Shown: in pieces, positions 7,977-16,286 of the stretch
How the letters are laid out: every line of letters starts with the position of its first letter
How positions within the stretch are numbered: the first letter of the stretch is position 1
DNA from: Brevibacterium epidermidis NBRC 14811
Lineage (GTDB): Bacteria; Actinomycetota; Actinomycetes; Actinomycetales; Brevibacteriaceae
Reading direction: 5' to 3'
Length of the DNA: 64,000 nucleotides
Assembly: GCF_001570805.1 (NCBI RefSeq)
Contig: NZ_BCSJ01000013.1
Location: forward strand, 186,001-250,000
Notes under the pieces: generated by a model
What the model was told of the DNA's origin: nothing
The model's database searches: none
What the model saw: only the letters and a program-made list of their open reading frames with translations
Translations under genes and position numbers: made by a program

Positions 7977-9479
7977 CTAGATTCCCAGGCCCCGGTAGCG
8001 ATCCATTCGGCGGGCCAGGCGCCTGGCCGATGGTTCGCGCATGAGCGAGATGAGTTCGAATTCGAGTGTCGCCCCGACTCGGGCGACGAAGTCCAAAGGT
8101 TCGTCGCTGGCATCGGGGTGTTCGGCGATGATCCGGTCGACGACTCCGTTGGCCTGCAGCATGGGAGCGTGCACCCCCTGGCTCTGTGCCATCTCGGCGG
8201 CCCGGTCGGTGGTGCGGTGCACGATCGCCGAGGCGCCTTCTGGCGGCAGCGGCGAGAGCCAGCCGTGTTCGGCGCTGAGTACCCGGTCGGTGGGGATCAG
8301 TGCCAGTGCCCCTCCCCCGGATCCCTCGCCGAGGATGACCGAGACGGACGGTGCGTCGAGGTTCGCGAGGTCGGCGAGGCTGCGGGCGATCTCGCCGGCG
8401 ATTCCGCCTTCTTCTGCTTCCTTCGACAGAGCCGCACCCGGAGTGTCGATGACGGTCACGAGCGGCAGATGCAGCTCTGCGGCCAAGCGCATTCCGCGTC
8501 TGGCCTCACGCAGAGCCGCCGGCCCCAAGGGAGCACGGGAGTCCTGTCGGAACCGGTCCTGGCCGAGGACGATGCACGGAGCTGAGCCGAACTTCGCCAG
8601 GGCCAGCAGCAGTCCCGGGTCCTTCTCCCCTTCGCCGGTGCCGTTGAGCGGCAGCACGGTGTTCGCCGCGGTCCGCAGCAGATCGCGGACTCCCGGGCGT
8701 TCGGGGCGACGCGAGCTGGTGATCGCGGCCCAGGCATCGGAGTTCGGGTCGACGGTGTCCGGAGCCGTGTCCGGATTCGGTACCCGGCTGGGGACCTCCT
8801 GGGCACCCATGAGAACGTCGAGGACGCGGGAGACGGTGCCGGCGATGCGCTCGGGGCCGATGACGGCGTCGACGATGCCCATCTTGTGCAGGTTCTCTCC
8901 GGTCTGCACGTTCTCCGGGAACTTCTCCCCGTAGATGGCTTCGAACACCCGGGGGCCGAGGAATCCGATGAGGGATCCGGGTTCGGCCACGGTGACGTGT
9001 CCCAGCGATCCCCAGGAGGCGAAGACGCCTCCGGTGGTGGGATGGCGCAGGTAGACGAGGTAGGGCAGTCCGGCCTTGCGGTGGGCGACGACGGCGTTCG
9101 TGATCTTCACCATCGACAGGAAGGCGATGGTGCCCTCCTGCATACGGGTGCCTCCCGAGGCGGGTCCGGCAAGCAGCGGCAGCCCTTCGAGAGTCGCCCG
9201 TTCGATGGCGTCGACGAGTCGTTCGGCCGCGGCCACGCCGATCGAGCCGGCGAGGAAGCGGAACTCGCCGGCGATCACGGCCACACGACGGCCGGCGATG
9301 GTGCCTTCGCCGGTGATGATGGATTCGTCGACGCCGGATTTCTCCGCTGCAGCTTCGAGCTCAGCGGCGTAGGCGTCCGAGATCCCACCGGCAGGCTGGA
9401 CGGGAGTGGTGTCCCAGGACAGGAACGATCCTTCGTCGAGGACGATGTCGACGAGTTCGTGTGCGTTCAGACGCGGCAT
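7977..9479 (-). CDS. Fused carboxyltransferase (AccD+AccA type, AccD3-like)
   Basis: This 500-residue protein joins an AccD-like half (GGTRMQEGTIAFLSMVKIT, LGHVTVAEPGSLIGFLGPRV) to an AccA-like half (LVTVIDTPGAALSKEAEEGG, VILGEGSGGGALAL). It therefore carries both halves of an acetyl-CoA carboxylase carboxyltransferase. The four-Cys zinc finger of E. coli AccD is absent. Length and layout resemble mycobacterial AccD3, whose physiological role is unclear. No biotin carboxylase or BCCP gene is nearby. The start is ATG at 9479, 11 bases after the caiB stop; an upstream in-frame start would overlap caiB. It lies inside the his block together with a CoA-transferase. Confidence 0.8.
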   Translation of the reverse strand: MPRLNAHELVDIVLDEGSFLSWDTTPVQPAGGISDAYAAELEAAAEKSGVDESIITGEGTIAGRRVAVIAGEFRFLAGSIGVAAAERLVDAIERATLEGLPLLAGPASGGTRMQEGTIAFLSMVKITNAVVAHRKAGLPYLVYLRHPTTGGVFASWGSLGHVTVAEPGSLIGFLGPRVFEAIYGEKFPENVQTGENLHKMGIVDAVIGPERIAGTVSRVLDVLMGAQEVPSRVPNPDTAPDTVDPNSDAWAAITSSRRPERPGVRDLLRTAANTVLPLNGTGEGEKDPGLLLALAKFGSAPCIVLGQDRFRQDSRAPLGPAALREARRGMRLAAELHLPLVTVIDTPGAALSKEAEEGGIAGEIARSLADLANLDAPSVSVILGEGSGGGALALIPTDRVLSAEHGWLSPLPPEGASAIVHRTTDRAAEMAQSQGVHAPMLQANGVVDRIIAEHPDASDEPLDFVARVGATLEFELISLMREPSARRLARRMDRYRGLGI

Positions 9480-9490
9480 GATGGTCCCGT

Positions 9491-10696
9491 TCAGTTTCCG
9501 TCGGCGAGCCACGCCACGATGGAGTCCGCGTCTTCGTCGAGCAGCGGCGGGGCATCGTGAGCGGTGCGAGTGGTCTCGATTTCACCGGAGGCTCCGGCGT
9601 CGAAGAAGCGCAGGGGCGGTCCGGGCAGGTCGATGTCGCCGAGCACCGGGTGGTCGACTGAGACCTTGAGTCCCTGGCTGAGCGCCTGCTCCCACTGGTA
9701 GACCTCGGGCAGGGTGCGGACGGTGCCGGACGGGATGCCCGCCTCGGTGAGCTTGGCCAGCAGATCGGCGGCGTCGAAGGCGGAGAAGCGGTCTTCGATG
9801 AGTTCGATGACCGCCGGGCGGTTCTCCACGCGCTCTGAGTTGACGGCCATGCCCTCGGTGGCGGGATCGATGTCGAAGGCGGCACAGAACTTCTGCCACA
9901 GGTTCTCGTTGCCCACGGAGATCTGCACGGCACCGTCGCGGCAGTTGAAGAGTCCGTACGGCGACAGCGACGGGTGGTGGTTGCCTCCGGGCTGAGGTTC
10001 CTGTCCGGCCACGGTGGCCCTGGTCCCCTGGAAGGCGTGGACGCCGACCATTCCCGCGATGAGCGAGGTGCGCACGACCTTGCCCTTGCCGGTGCGTTCG
10101 CGTTCGAGCAGTGCGGCCAGGACTCCGTAGGAGCCGTAGATCCCGGCGAGCAGATCGGCGATCGGCACACCCACTCGCTGCATGTCGTCGGGGCCGGAAC
10201 CGGTCAGCGACATGAGTCCCGCTTCGCCCTGGGCGATCTGGTCATAGCCGGCGCGGGAGGCTTCGGGTCCGTCATGCCCGAAGCCGGTGATGGAGAGGAT
10301 GACGAGGCGCGGGTTGATCTCCATGCACCGAGCGGTGGAGAAGCCGAGCCGGTCGAGGACTCCGGAGCGGAAGTTCTCGATGAGCACATCGGCGCGTGCG
10401 ATGAGTCCGGTCAGAGTATCCTTGCCGGTCTCGGATTTGAGATCGAGGGCGATGGACTCCTTGTTGCGGTTGCACGAGAAGAAGTAGGTGGCCTGAGGGT
10501 TGTCCTCAGGACCGACGAAGGGAGGACCCCAGGAACGTGAGTCGTCGCCCTTGCCGGGGTTCTCGACCTTGATCACTCGCGCGCCGAGGTCGCCGAACAT
10601 CATTCCTGCATGAGGGCCGGCCAGGGCACGCGAGAGGTCGACGACCGTATATCCGGTCAGGGGTCCTGTTGCGACCTCGGGTGTCTCGTTCGCCAT
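9491..10696 (-). CDS. CaiB/BaiF (family III) CoA-transferase
   Basis: This 401-residue protein opens with the family signature GYTVVDLSRALAGPHAGMMFGDLGARVIKVE and contains VGVPIADLLAGIYGSYGVLAALLER, which holds the catalytic Asp that forms the acyl anhydride. Such enzymes move CoA between carboxylic acids; the substrate cannot be read from sequence. GGAGG lies upstream of the ATG. It is 2 bases from the PH protein gene and followed by accDA, so the pair probably acts together in an acyl-CoA step unrelated to histidine. Fatty-acid or branched-acid use is only a guess. Confidence 0.85.
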   Translation of the reverse strand: MANETPEVATGPLTGYTVVDLSRALAGPHAGMMFGDLGARVIKVENPGKGDDSRSWGPPFVGPEDNPQATYFFSCNRNKESIALDLKSETGKDTLTGLIARADVLIENFRSGVLDRLGFSTARCMEINPRLVILSITGFGHDGPEASRAGYDQIAQGEAGLMSLTGSGPDDMQRVGVPIADLLAGIYGSYGVLAALLERERTGKGKVVRTSLIAGMVGVHAFQGTRATVAGQEPQPGGNHHPSLSPYGLFNCRDGAVQISVGNENLWQKFCAAFDIDPATEGMAVNSERVENRPAVIELIEDRFSAFDAADLLAKLTEAGIPSGTVRTLPEVYQWEQALSQGLKVSVDHPVLGDIDLPGPPLRFFDAGASGEIETTRTAHDAPPLLDEDADSIVAWLADGN

Positions 10697-10698
10697 TC

Positions 10699-11160
10699 CT
10701 AATCCTCCTTGAAGTGGGTGCGTCTGCTGACGAGCATACGCAATCGTGCGACCTCCGCATGGGCGCGGCGACCGTCTGCATGCTGGATGGCCATCACCGC
10801 GTAGGTGGTGCCGTCGGTGAGGTCCAGCAGGGGCCAGGGGTCATCGCCTTCGGGTGAGAACGTCACCCCGAGGATCTGTCCCCAGTCGAACCGGCGGGTG
10901 CGCACCATGTTCTTGACCACCAGACCGTCCTCGGTGGGCCGGGCCTGGATATCCGAGATGCGCAGCAGTGCGGCTCCGAACAGAATGCCCAGCAGGTTCA
11001 TCCATACCATGTCGAGGACCGTCCACGGTTCCCAGTCCACGACGAACAGTGCCACGGACAGGACCGCGAACCCTGCGGTCACGGCAATGGCACCGACGAT
11101 GCTGATGATGCGCACCTGTCGGGGTCGGAATACCGCGAGATCAGATTCGGCAGGCGCCAA
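10699..11160 (-). CDS. PH-domain membrane protein downstream of hisG
   Basis: This 153-residue protein has two N-terminal membrane segments (about 19-42 and 48-66), then a small PH-like beta domain with EDGLVVKNMVRTRRFDWGQILGV in its middle. A membrane protein of this kind follows hisG in other actinobacteria, such as Rv2120c beside Rv2121c in M. tuberculosis. Function is unknown. It starts inside the end of hisG (20-base overlap), which argues for coupled expression. No catalytic motif is seen. Confidence 0.7.
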   Translation of the reverse strand: MAPAESDLAVFRPRQVRIISIVGAIAVTAGFAVLSVALFVVDWEPWTVLDMVWMNLLGILFGAALLRISDIQARPTEDGLVVKNMVRTRRFDWGQILGVTFSPEGDDPWPLLDLTDGTTYAVMAIQHADGRRAHAEVARLRMLVSRRTHFKED

Positions 11161-11980
11161 TGTTCGTCACCAGGATCGCACGGGCACCGACTCCGTAGAG
11201 ACGGTCCATGACGTTGTTGACTTCCTTCGCTTCGACCATGACGCGCACGGCGACCCATCCGGTCTCCTGCAGCGGCGACACGGTCGGGGATTCGAGTCCC
11301 GGGGTCAGCGAGATAGCTTCGGGCACCAGCCGCTGTTCGATGTTGTAGTCGACGAGCACGTACTGGCGGGCGACCATGACCGATTCGAGGCGGCGCTTGA
11401 GCACGCCGATGCGGGATTCGGCTCCGGCGCGCTGGACGAGCACGCCTTCGGATTCGAGCAGCGGCTCGCCGAAGGTCTCGAGTCCCGCGGCGCGGAGAGT
11501 GGAGCCGGTTTCGACGACATCGGCGATGGCGTCGGCGACTCCGAGCTGGATGGAGACCTCGATCGCTCCGTCGAGCTGCACGGTCGTCGCGGAGATTCCG
11601 CGTCGCTGCAGGTCGGCGTCAACGAGGTTCGGGAAGCTCGTGGCGATGCGGGCGCCGGCCAACTGGTCGGGCGAGGTGAAGGAGCCGACGGTGCCGGCGT
11701 AGAAGAAGCGGGAGGCGCCGAATCCGAGTCCGAGCACCTCTTGGGCTTCGGCCTGCGACTCGAGCAGCAGGTCACGTCCGGTGATCCCGGCGTCGAGGAT
11801 GCCGGAGCCGACGTAGATCGCGATGTCGCGGGGACGCAGGTAGAAGAACTCGACTCCGTTGACTTCGTCCTGATGGACCAGTGTCTTGGTTCCGCGTCGG
11901 GTGGAGTATCCGGCCTCGCTGAGCATGTCGGAGGCGGCTTCGGACAGTGCGCCCTTGTTGGGCACGGCTACACGCAGCAT
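11141..11980 (-). CDS. hisG: ATP phosphoribosyltransferase (long form)
   Basis: This 279-residue enzyme condenses ATP with PRPP, the first and feedback-controlled step of histidine synthesis. It begins MLRVAVPNKGAL and has GITGRDLLLE, RIATSFPNLV and the PRPP/phosphate loop DVVETGSTLRAAGLE. The roughly 75 C-terminal residues form the ACT-like regulatory domain of the long, self-sufficient form, so no HisZ is expected. AAAGGGA precedes the ATG. It lies 53 bases after hisE. Confidence 0.96.
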   Translation of the reverse strand: MLRVAVPNKGALSEAASDMLSEAGYSTRRGTKTLVHQDEVNGVEFFYLRPRDIAIYVGSGILDAGITGRDLLLESQAEAQEVLGLGFGASRFFYAGTVGSFTSPDQLAGARIATSFPNLVDADLQRRGISATTVQLDGAIEVSIQLGVADAIADVVETGSTLRAAGLETFGEPLLESEGVLVQRAGAESRIGVLKRRLESVMVARQYVLVDYNIEQRLVPEAISLTPGLESPTVSPLQETGWVAVRVMVEAKEVNNVMDRLYGVGARAILVTNIGACRI

Positions 11981-12033
11981 GGGGTCCCTTTGGAGTTCGA
12001 TGGCGTCGGGTCGGTCAGGTTCGTGGGAGGGTC

Positions 12034-12297
12034 TTACAGGTGGGTGTTGACGTCGTCGAGGGTCAGTCCCTTGGCGATCATCATCACCTGCACGTGGTAG
12101 AGCAGCTGCGAGATCTCCTCGGCGAGCTCTTCCTTGGTTTCGTATTCAGCGGCCATCCACACTTCGGCGGCCTCTTCCACGACCTTCTTGCCGATCGCAT
12201 GGACTCCGGCGTCGAGTTCGGCCACGGTCTTCGAACCGTCCGGGCGATCGAGGGATTTCTGCTGGAGTTCGGCATAGAGAGTCTCAAAGGTCTTCAC
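12034..12297 (-). CDS. hisE: Phosphoribosyl-ATP pyrophosphatase
   Basis: This 87-residue all-alpha MazG-like protein hydrolyses PR-ATP to PR-AMP, the second step of histidine synthesis. The motif [14 protein letters not shown] with the following [12 protein letters not shown] supplies the metal-binding Glu and Asp positions typical of HisE. It starts with GTG at 12297. There is no proper Shine-Dalgarno spacing, but a TAGGCT hexamer ends 6 bases before the GTG, so translation may be leaderless. It heads the his/trp superoperon. Confidence 0.95.
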   Translation of the reverse strand: MKTFETLYAELQQKSLDRPDGSKTVAELDAGVHAIGKKVVEEAAEVWMAAEYETKEELAEEISQLLYHVQVMMIAKGLTLDDVNTHL

Positions 12298-12309
12298 CGC
12301 TCCAGCCTA
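12298..12309 (-). promoter_or_regulatory. Candidate -10 giving a leaderless hisE transcript
   Basis: On the minus strand TAGGCT (12304-12309) is followed by GGAGCG and then the GTG of hisE. The TANNNT-like -10 is at the distance that places +1 at or next to the start codon. No good -35 was found. Confidence 0.4.
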
Positions 12310-12354
12310 ATGCATCCGCCTCGGCCGAAGCATGCGGGGTCTCATGTTCTAAAA

Positions 12355-12409
12355 CACCGCGGACGGACAGCCCACGGCACCGCGGACAGTCAGCAACCGA
12401 ACCCGCGGT
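12355..12409 (-). terminator. CCGCGG-rich repeat and hairpin after the PnuC-type gene
   Basis: CACCGCGGAC occurs at 12355-12364 and 12378-12387. ACCGCGG (12379-12385) can pair with CCGCGGT (12403-12409) over a 17-base loop. It follows the stop at 12419 and precedes hisE, so a terminator is plausible. There is no T tract. Confidence 0.35.
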
Positions 12410-12418
12410 CGCCGCCGT

Positions 12419-13084
12419 TCAGTCCTCGGGGTCGCGGCCGATGTCGGTGGCCGGACGGTGGGGTGCCGAGATCGTCTGGCGTGAGCGCTTCGACCAGTCG
12501 ATGAGTCCGAGGATGACCATGACGAGGAAGAACAGGTAGACGACGCCGGAGAAGACGAGTCCGCCGGCGACGGCCAGGGGGATGCCGACGAGGTCGACGG
12601 CGAGCCAGACGAACCAGAATTCGACGATGGCCCGCCCCTGGGCGTACATGGCCACGATCGAGCCGATGAAGATATACGCGTCGGGGTACGGGTTCCATGA
12701 CCATCCGCCCAAGGCGAGGACCCAGCCGAAGACTCCGGTGCCGATGACGAGAGCGGCCAGGAGGATCGCCCGTTCCTTCCAGGTGGCCCAGCGGACGAGG
12801 ACCTCACCGGAGTCGGCCTTGGACTTCTTCCACTGCGTCCACCCCCAGACCGCGGCGACGATGATGACGACCTGCCGGGAGGCATTGCCGCCGAGGCCGG
12901 CAGAGACGCTGGCGGAGAAGAGCAGGATGGACCCGAGGATCTGCACCGGCCAGGAGAGGATGTTCCGGCGCAGCGCGAGTACGACCGTGGCCAGGGCACA
13001 GATGTTGCCGAACAGGTCGGAGTACGGCACGGGTTTGCCCAGCAGTTCGAATGCCGGGGTGTTCAACCAGGCGAACAGGTCCAT
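12419..13084 (-). CDS. PnuC-family vitamin transporter, probably riboflavin (RibM-like)
   Basis: This 221-residue protein has about seven or eight membrane segments and PnuC-family features: SRQVVIIVAAVWGWTQWKKSK, VRWATWKERA, DAYIFIGSIVAMYAQGR and EFWFVWLAVDLVGIPL. PnuC proteins are facilitators for nicotinamide riboside, thiamine or riboflavin. The actinobacterial riboflavin members (RibM) share this overall look, and the neighbour rpe interconverts ribulose 5-phosphate, a riboflavin precursor, and is linked to rib genes in several actinobacteria. No FMN riboswitch fits in the 50-base gap. Riboflavin is therefore inferred; nicotinamide riboside remains possible. Confidence 0.7.
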   Translation of the reverse strand: MDLFAWLNTPAFELLGKPVPYSDLFGNICALATVVLALRRNILSWPVQILGSILLFSASVSAGLGGNASRQVVIIVAAVWGWTQWKKSKADSGEVLVRWATWKERAILLAALVIGTGVFGWVLALGGWSWNPYPDAYIFIGSIVAMYAQGRAIVEFWFVWLAVDLVGIPLAVAGGLVFSGVVYLFFLVMVILGLIDWSKRSRQTISAPHRPATDIGRDPED

Positions 13085-13134
13085 CGCAGGCTCTCTTCAG
13101 GTGTGGGCAGCTGTTATCAGCCGGCCCGGATCGG

Positions 13135-13797
13135 TCAGTGGGTGTGGGCGGCGGCGAGGGTGCGCAGTTCGCTGATGGCCGCTGCGGCATCCTCGGCGCC
13201 GTAGACGGCGGAGCCGGCCACGAGGACATCGGCGCCGGCGTCGACGACCCGGTCGATCGTCGACGCTGAGACTCCCCCGTCGACCTGCAGCTTGATCTCG
13301 AGTCCGGCGGCCGAGATCGCTTCACGAGTCCGCTTGATCTTCGGCAGGCACACGTCGAGGAACTTCTGACCGCCGAATCCGGGCTCGACGGTCATGATGA
13401 GGATCTGGTCGAACTCGCCGAGGAGGTCGATGAAGGGCTCGATCGGGGTGGCCGGCTTGAGCGCGAGGCTCGCCTTCGCTCCGAGGCGGCGCAGTTCCCG
13501 GGCCAGGCGGACGGGGGCGGCGGCCGCCTCGGCGTGGAAGGTCACGGAGGCGCAGCCGATCTCCGCGTACACGGGAGCATTGCGATCGGCGTCGGCGATC
13601 ATCAGGTGGGCATCGAGCGGGATGGGCGAGATCGCCTGGATGCGTTCGACGACGGGCGGGCCGAAGGTGAGGTTCGGGACGAAATGGTTGTCCATGACGT
13701 CGATATGAGCCATATCGGCAGTGCTGATCTTCTCGAGCTCACCGCGCAGATCGGAGAAGTCCGAGGACAGGATGGAGGGGTTGATGTCGATGGACAT
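13135..13797 (-). CDS. rpe: Ribulose-phosphate 3-epimerase
   Basis: This 220-residue TIM barrel interconverts ribulose 5-phosphate and xylulose 5-phosphate. Motifs are [27 protein letters not shown] (metal-binding His/Asp), [18 protein letters not shown] and LQVDGGVS. It is full length. It starts 3 bases after the rsmB stop and is followed by the PnuC-type transporter gene. Confidence 0.97.
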   Translation of the reverse strand: MSIDINPSILSSDFSDLRGELEKISTADMAHIDVMDNHFVPNLTFGPPVVERIQAISPIPLDAHLMIADADRNAPVYAEIGCASVTFHAEAAAAPVRLARELRRLGAKASLALKPATPIEPFIDLLGEFDQILIMTVEPGFGGQKFLDVCLPKIKRTREAISAAGLEIKLQVDGGVSASTIDRVVDAGADVLVAGSAVYGAEDAAAAISELRTLAAAHTH

Positions 13798-13800
13798 GGG

Positions 13801-15315
13801 TCATTTCGCCTTTCGCAGGAGGGCCAGGAACATTCCGTCGCTGTTGTGCAGGTGCGGCCAGAGCTGAGCGTACCGTCCGCCGTCGCGGGTCACCGAGGCG
13901 AACGATTCCGCCTCGGTGCCGGTGATCGACGACAGCACGGCCGGTGCGTCGAGCACTTCGATGTCGTCGGACCCGGACTTGGCGCGCAGTCGCAGAACTT
14001 CGTCGACGATGAGCACGGTTTCGGCATAGTGCGGAGAGCACGTCGAGTAGGCGATCACTCCCCCGGGTGCGCAGGCGTCTAGCGCCGAAGAGAGCAGTTC
14101 ACGCTGGAGTCCGGACAGCGCCGTGATGTCTTCGGGTCGTCTGCGGTAGCGGGCTTCGGGACGGCGGCGCAGGGCACCGAGACCGGAGCAGGGCACGTCG
14201 ACGAGGATCTTCGAGTACGGGCCGCGGGCGTCGCGTCCGTCGCGCAGTGCTGCGGTGACGTTGCTCAGTGCCTTCGTGGAGTCGCGGACGAGGTCGACGC
14301 GGTGCTCGCTGGAGTCGAAGGCTTCGAGGGTCAACGATTCGCCGGCGGCTGCGGCGCCGAGGACGGCGGCTTTTCCTCCGGGGCCGGCGCACAGGTCGGC
14401 CCAGGTTCCGGCGGGTGCGTCGACCTCGGCCAGGGCGAGGGCGACGAGGGCAGATCCCTCGTCCTGAACACGGGCGCGTCCGTCGGCCACGGCTGCGACG
14501 TCCCGGGGCACCGCTGTGTCCAGGGTGACGCCGATGGGTGAGAGCGGTGTCGGCTCCCCCGGCAGTTCGGTGCGGTCGATGAGTCCGGGCAGTGCGGTGA
14601 CCCCGACCTTCGCGGGTGCGTTGTCGGCTGCGAGGAGTGCTTCGAGTTCGGCGGCGTCGCGTCCGTGTCCCTTGAGCGCTTGGGTGAGTGCCCGGACGAC
14701 CCATTCGGGATGAGAGTGTTCGATCGCCAGTCGGGTGGTCTCCGAGGTCTCGGCGGTGACCCGGTCGAGCCATTCCGCGGGTTCGGCTTCCGAGATGCGG
14801 CGGAGCACGGCATTGACGAATCCGGCGGTCTTCGGCGACGAGCGTTTGACCACGGCCACGGTTTCGGACAGTGCCGCATGGTTGGGCACTCGCATCGACA
14901 GCAGTTGGTGGGCGCCGAGGCGCATTGCGGCCAGGGGCTCGGGGTCGATCTTGTCGATGGCGCGGGAGGAGGCGATTTCAATGACTGCATCGTAGAACTT
15001 CTGCCGACGCAGGGCTCCGTAGGTGAGCTCGGTCGTGAAGGCCGCGTCCTGGGCGCCCATATGAGTGCGGGAGAGTTTGGCCGGCAGCAAGAGGTTCGCG
15101 TACGCGTCCTTCGTCGCTACGTCGAGGAGGACTTCCCAGGCGATGCGCCGCGGCAGGTTCTTGCCCGTTCGTTCACCCTGCGGTGTTCCGCGTTCCTGAC
15201 CTGTGCGGTCCCGATCGCCTCTGCTGCGGCCGTGGCCGCCGCGTCGGTCGGTGCCTCGGTGGCCGCCTCGGCCGCGGCTGTCGCCTCGGCGGTCTCTGTC
15301 TGCTGACTCAGCCAT
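13801..15315 (-). CDS. rsmB: 16S rRNA m5C methyltransferase with Arg/Gly-rich N-terminus
   Basis: This 504-residue protein has an N-terminal NusB-like RNA-binding domain (about 55-190) and a SAM-dependent methyltransferase domain. SAM binding is in DLCAGPGGKAAVLGAA; the two cysteines are in DVPCSGLGALRRRPEARYRR and AYSTCSPHYAE, as in RsmB/Sun for C967. Residues 5-50 are a low-complexity Arg/Gly/Asp tract with repeated DRRG, RGG and SRGDRDR units, not part of the usual fold. The ATG at 15315 lies 5 bases after the fmt stop. Confidence 0.92.
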   Translation of the reverse strand: MAESADRDRRGDSRGRGGHRGTDRRGGHGRSRGDRDRTGQERGTPQGERTGKNLPRRIAWEVLLDVATKDAYANLLLPAKLSRTHMGAQDAAFTTELTYGALRRQKFYDAVIEIASSRAIDKIDPEPLAAMRLGAHQLLSMRVPNHAALSETVAVVKRSSPKTAGFVNAVLRRISEAEPAEWLDRVTAETSETTRLAIEHSHPEWVVRALTQALKGHGRDAAELEALLAADNAPAKVGVTALPGLIDRTELPGEPTPLSPIGVTLDTAVPRDVAAVADGRARVQDEGSALVALALAEVDAPAGTWADLCAGPGGKAAVLGAAAAGESLTLEAFDSSEHRVDLVRDSTKALSNVTAALRDGRDARGPYSKILVDVPCSGLGALRRRPEARYRRRPEDITALSGLQRELLSSALDACAPGGVIAYSTCSPHYAETVLIVDEVLRLRAKSGSDDIEVLDAPAVLSSITGTEAESFASVTRDGGRYAQLWPHLHNSDGMFLALLRKAK

Positions 15316-15320
15316 GGCTC

Positions 15321-16286
15321 TTATGATTCCTCATCGGTATAGGGGTCGAAGGTCACGTCACCGCGGCCGCGCAGGAAGTCGGCCGCATTCATCCGGGGCT
15401 TGCCGAAGGGCTGGACCTCGTCGACGAGGACCCAGCCGTCGCCGCAGCGCAGCACCTGCTGCTGCTGCCAGGTCGTGAGTTCCCCGACTGTGCCGGAGGC
15501 CGTCACTTCGGGTGCGGGTGTGAGTCCGAAGAGCTTCGTCCTCTTGCCGTCGAGTTCCACCCACGGTCCCGGTGCGGGACTGGTTCCGCGGGCCCGGTCG
15601 ATGACCTGGGCGGCGGGTGCGGACAGGTCGAGGTGGGCGTCGGTGACGGTGATCTTCTCAGCGTGGCTGGGCTCTCCGGTCTGCGGGGTCTCGGCGGCTG
15701 TGCCGGCGGCCAGTTCGTCGAAGGCGGCGACGAGTTCGGGAGCGCCTCGGCGCGCATAGTCCTCGAGTGCCGTGGCGACGTCGGGGTGGTCGAGCGGCAG
15801 TTCGAGTCGGCGCAGCACGGGACCGGTGTCCATGCCTTCGTCGATGCGGAACACGCTGACTCCACTGGTGGTCTCACCGCCGATGAGTGCGCGTTGGATG
15901 GGGGCGGCCCCGCGGTAAGCAGGCAGCAGTGAGAAGTGGAGGTTGAACCACCCGAGTCGGGCGGTGCCCAGTGCGGCGGGTCCGGCGATGGCTCCGAAGG
16001 CGACGACCGCGACGGCATCGACGTCGAGTTGCCGCAGTTGGGAGATGACGTCTCCGCGCAGCCTGCTGGCTTCGATGACGGGCAGTCCGAGTTCGAGGGC
16101 GCGGGTCTTCACCGGTGATGGGGTGAGGACTCTCTTCCGTCCCACGGGCGCATCGGGTCGGGTGAGCACCGCACGGATGCGGTGATCCGATTCAGCTAGG
16201 GCCTCGAGGGCGGGAACTGCGACATCAGGGGTGCCGGCGAAGACGATATCCACACGGGGAATTCTACTGGTTCGCCCGTCGGTCAC
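15321..16286 (-). CDS. fmt: Methionyl-tRNA formyltransferase
   Basis: This 321-residue enzyme formylates initiator Met-tRNA. The formyltransferase core has VDIVFAGTPDVAVPALEAL, NLHFSLLPAYRGAAPIQ (catalytic Asn and His) and RIDEGMDTGPVL, followed by the C-terminal OB-like tRNA-binding domain. The ATG at 16286 overlaps the priA stop as ATGA. A GTG 11 codons further in would give the more usual N-terminus, so the first residues are uncertain. No def gene is adjacent. Confidence 0.95.
   Translation of the reverse strand: MTDGRTSRIPRVDIVFAGTPDVAVPALEALAESDHRIRAVLTRPDAPVGRKRVLTPSPVKTRALELGLPVIEASRLRGDVISQLRQLDVDAVAVVAFGAIAGPAALGTARLGWFNLHFSLLPAYRGAAPIQRALIGGETTSGVSVFRIDEGMDTGPVLRRLELPLDHPDVATALEDYARRGAPELVAAFDELAAGTAAETPQTGEPSHAEKITVTDAHLDLSAPAAQVIDRARGTSPAPGPWVELDGKRTKLFGLTPAPEVTASGTVGELTTWQQQQVLRCGDGWVLVDEVQPFGKPRMNAADFLRGRGDVTFDPYTDEES

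Noticed and set aside
13085-13134. FMN riboswitch before the RibM-like gene
   Set aside because: The gap is only 50 bases, too short, and contains none of the conserved RFN segments.
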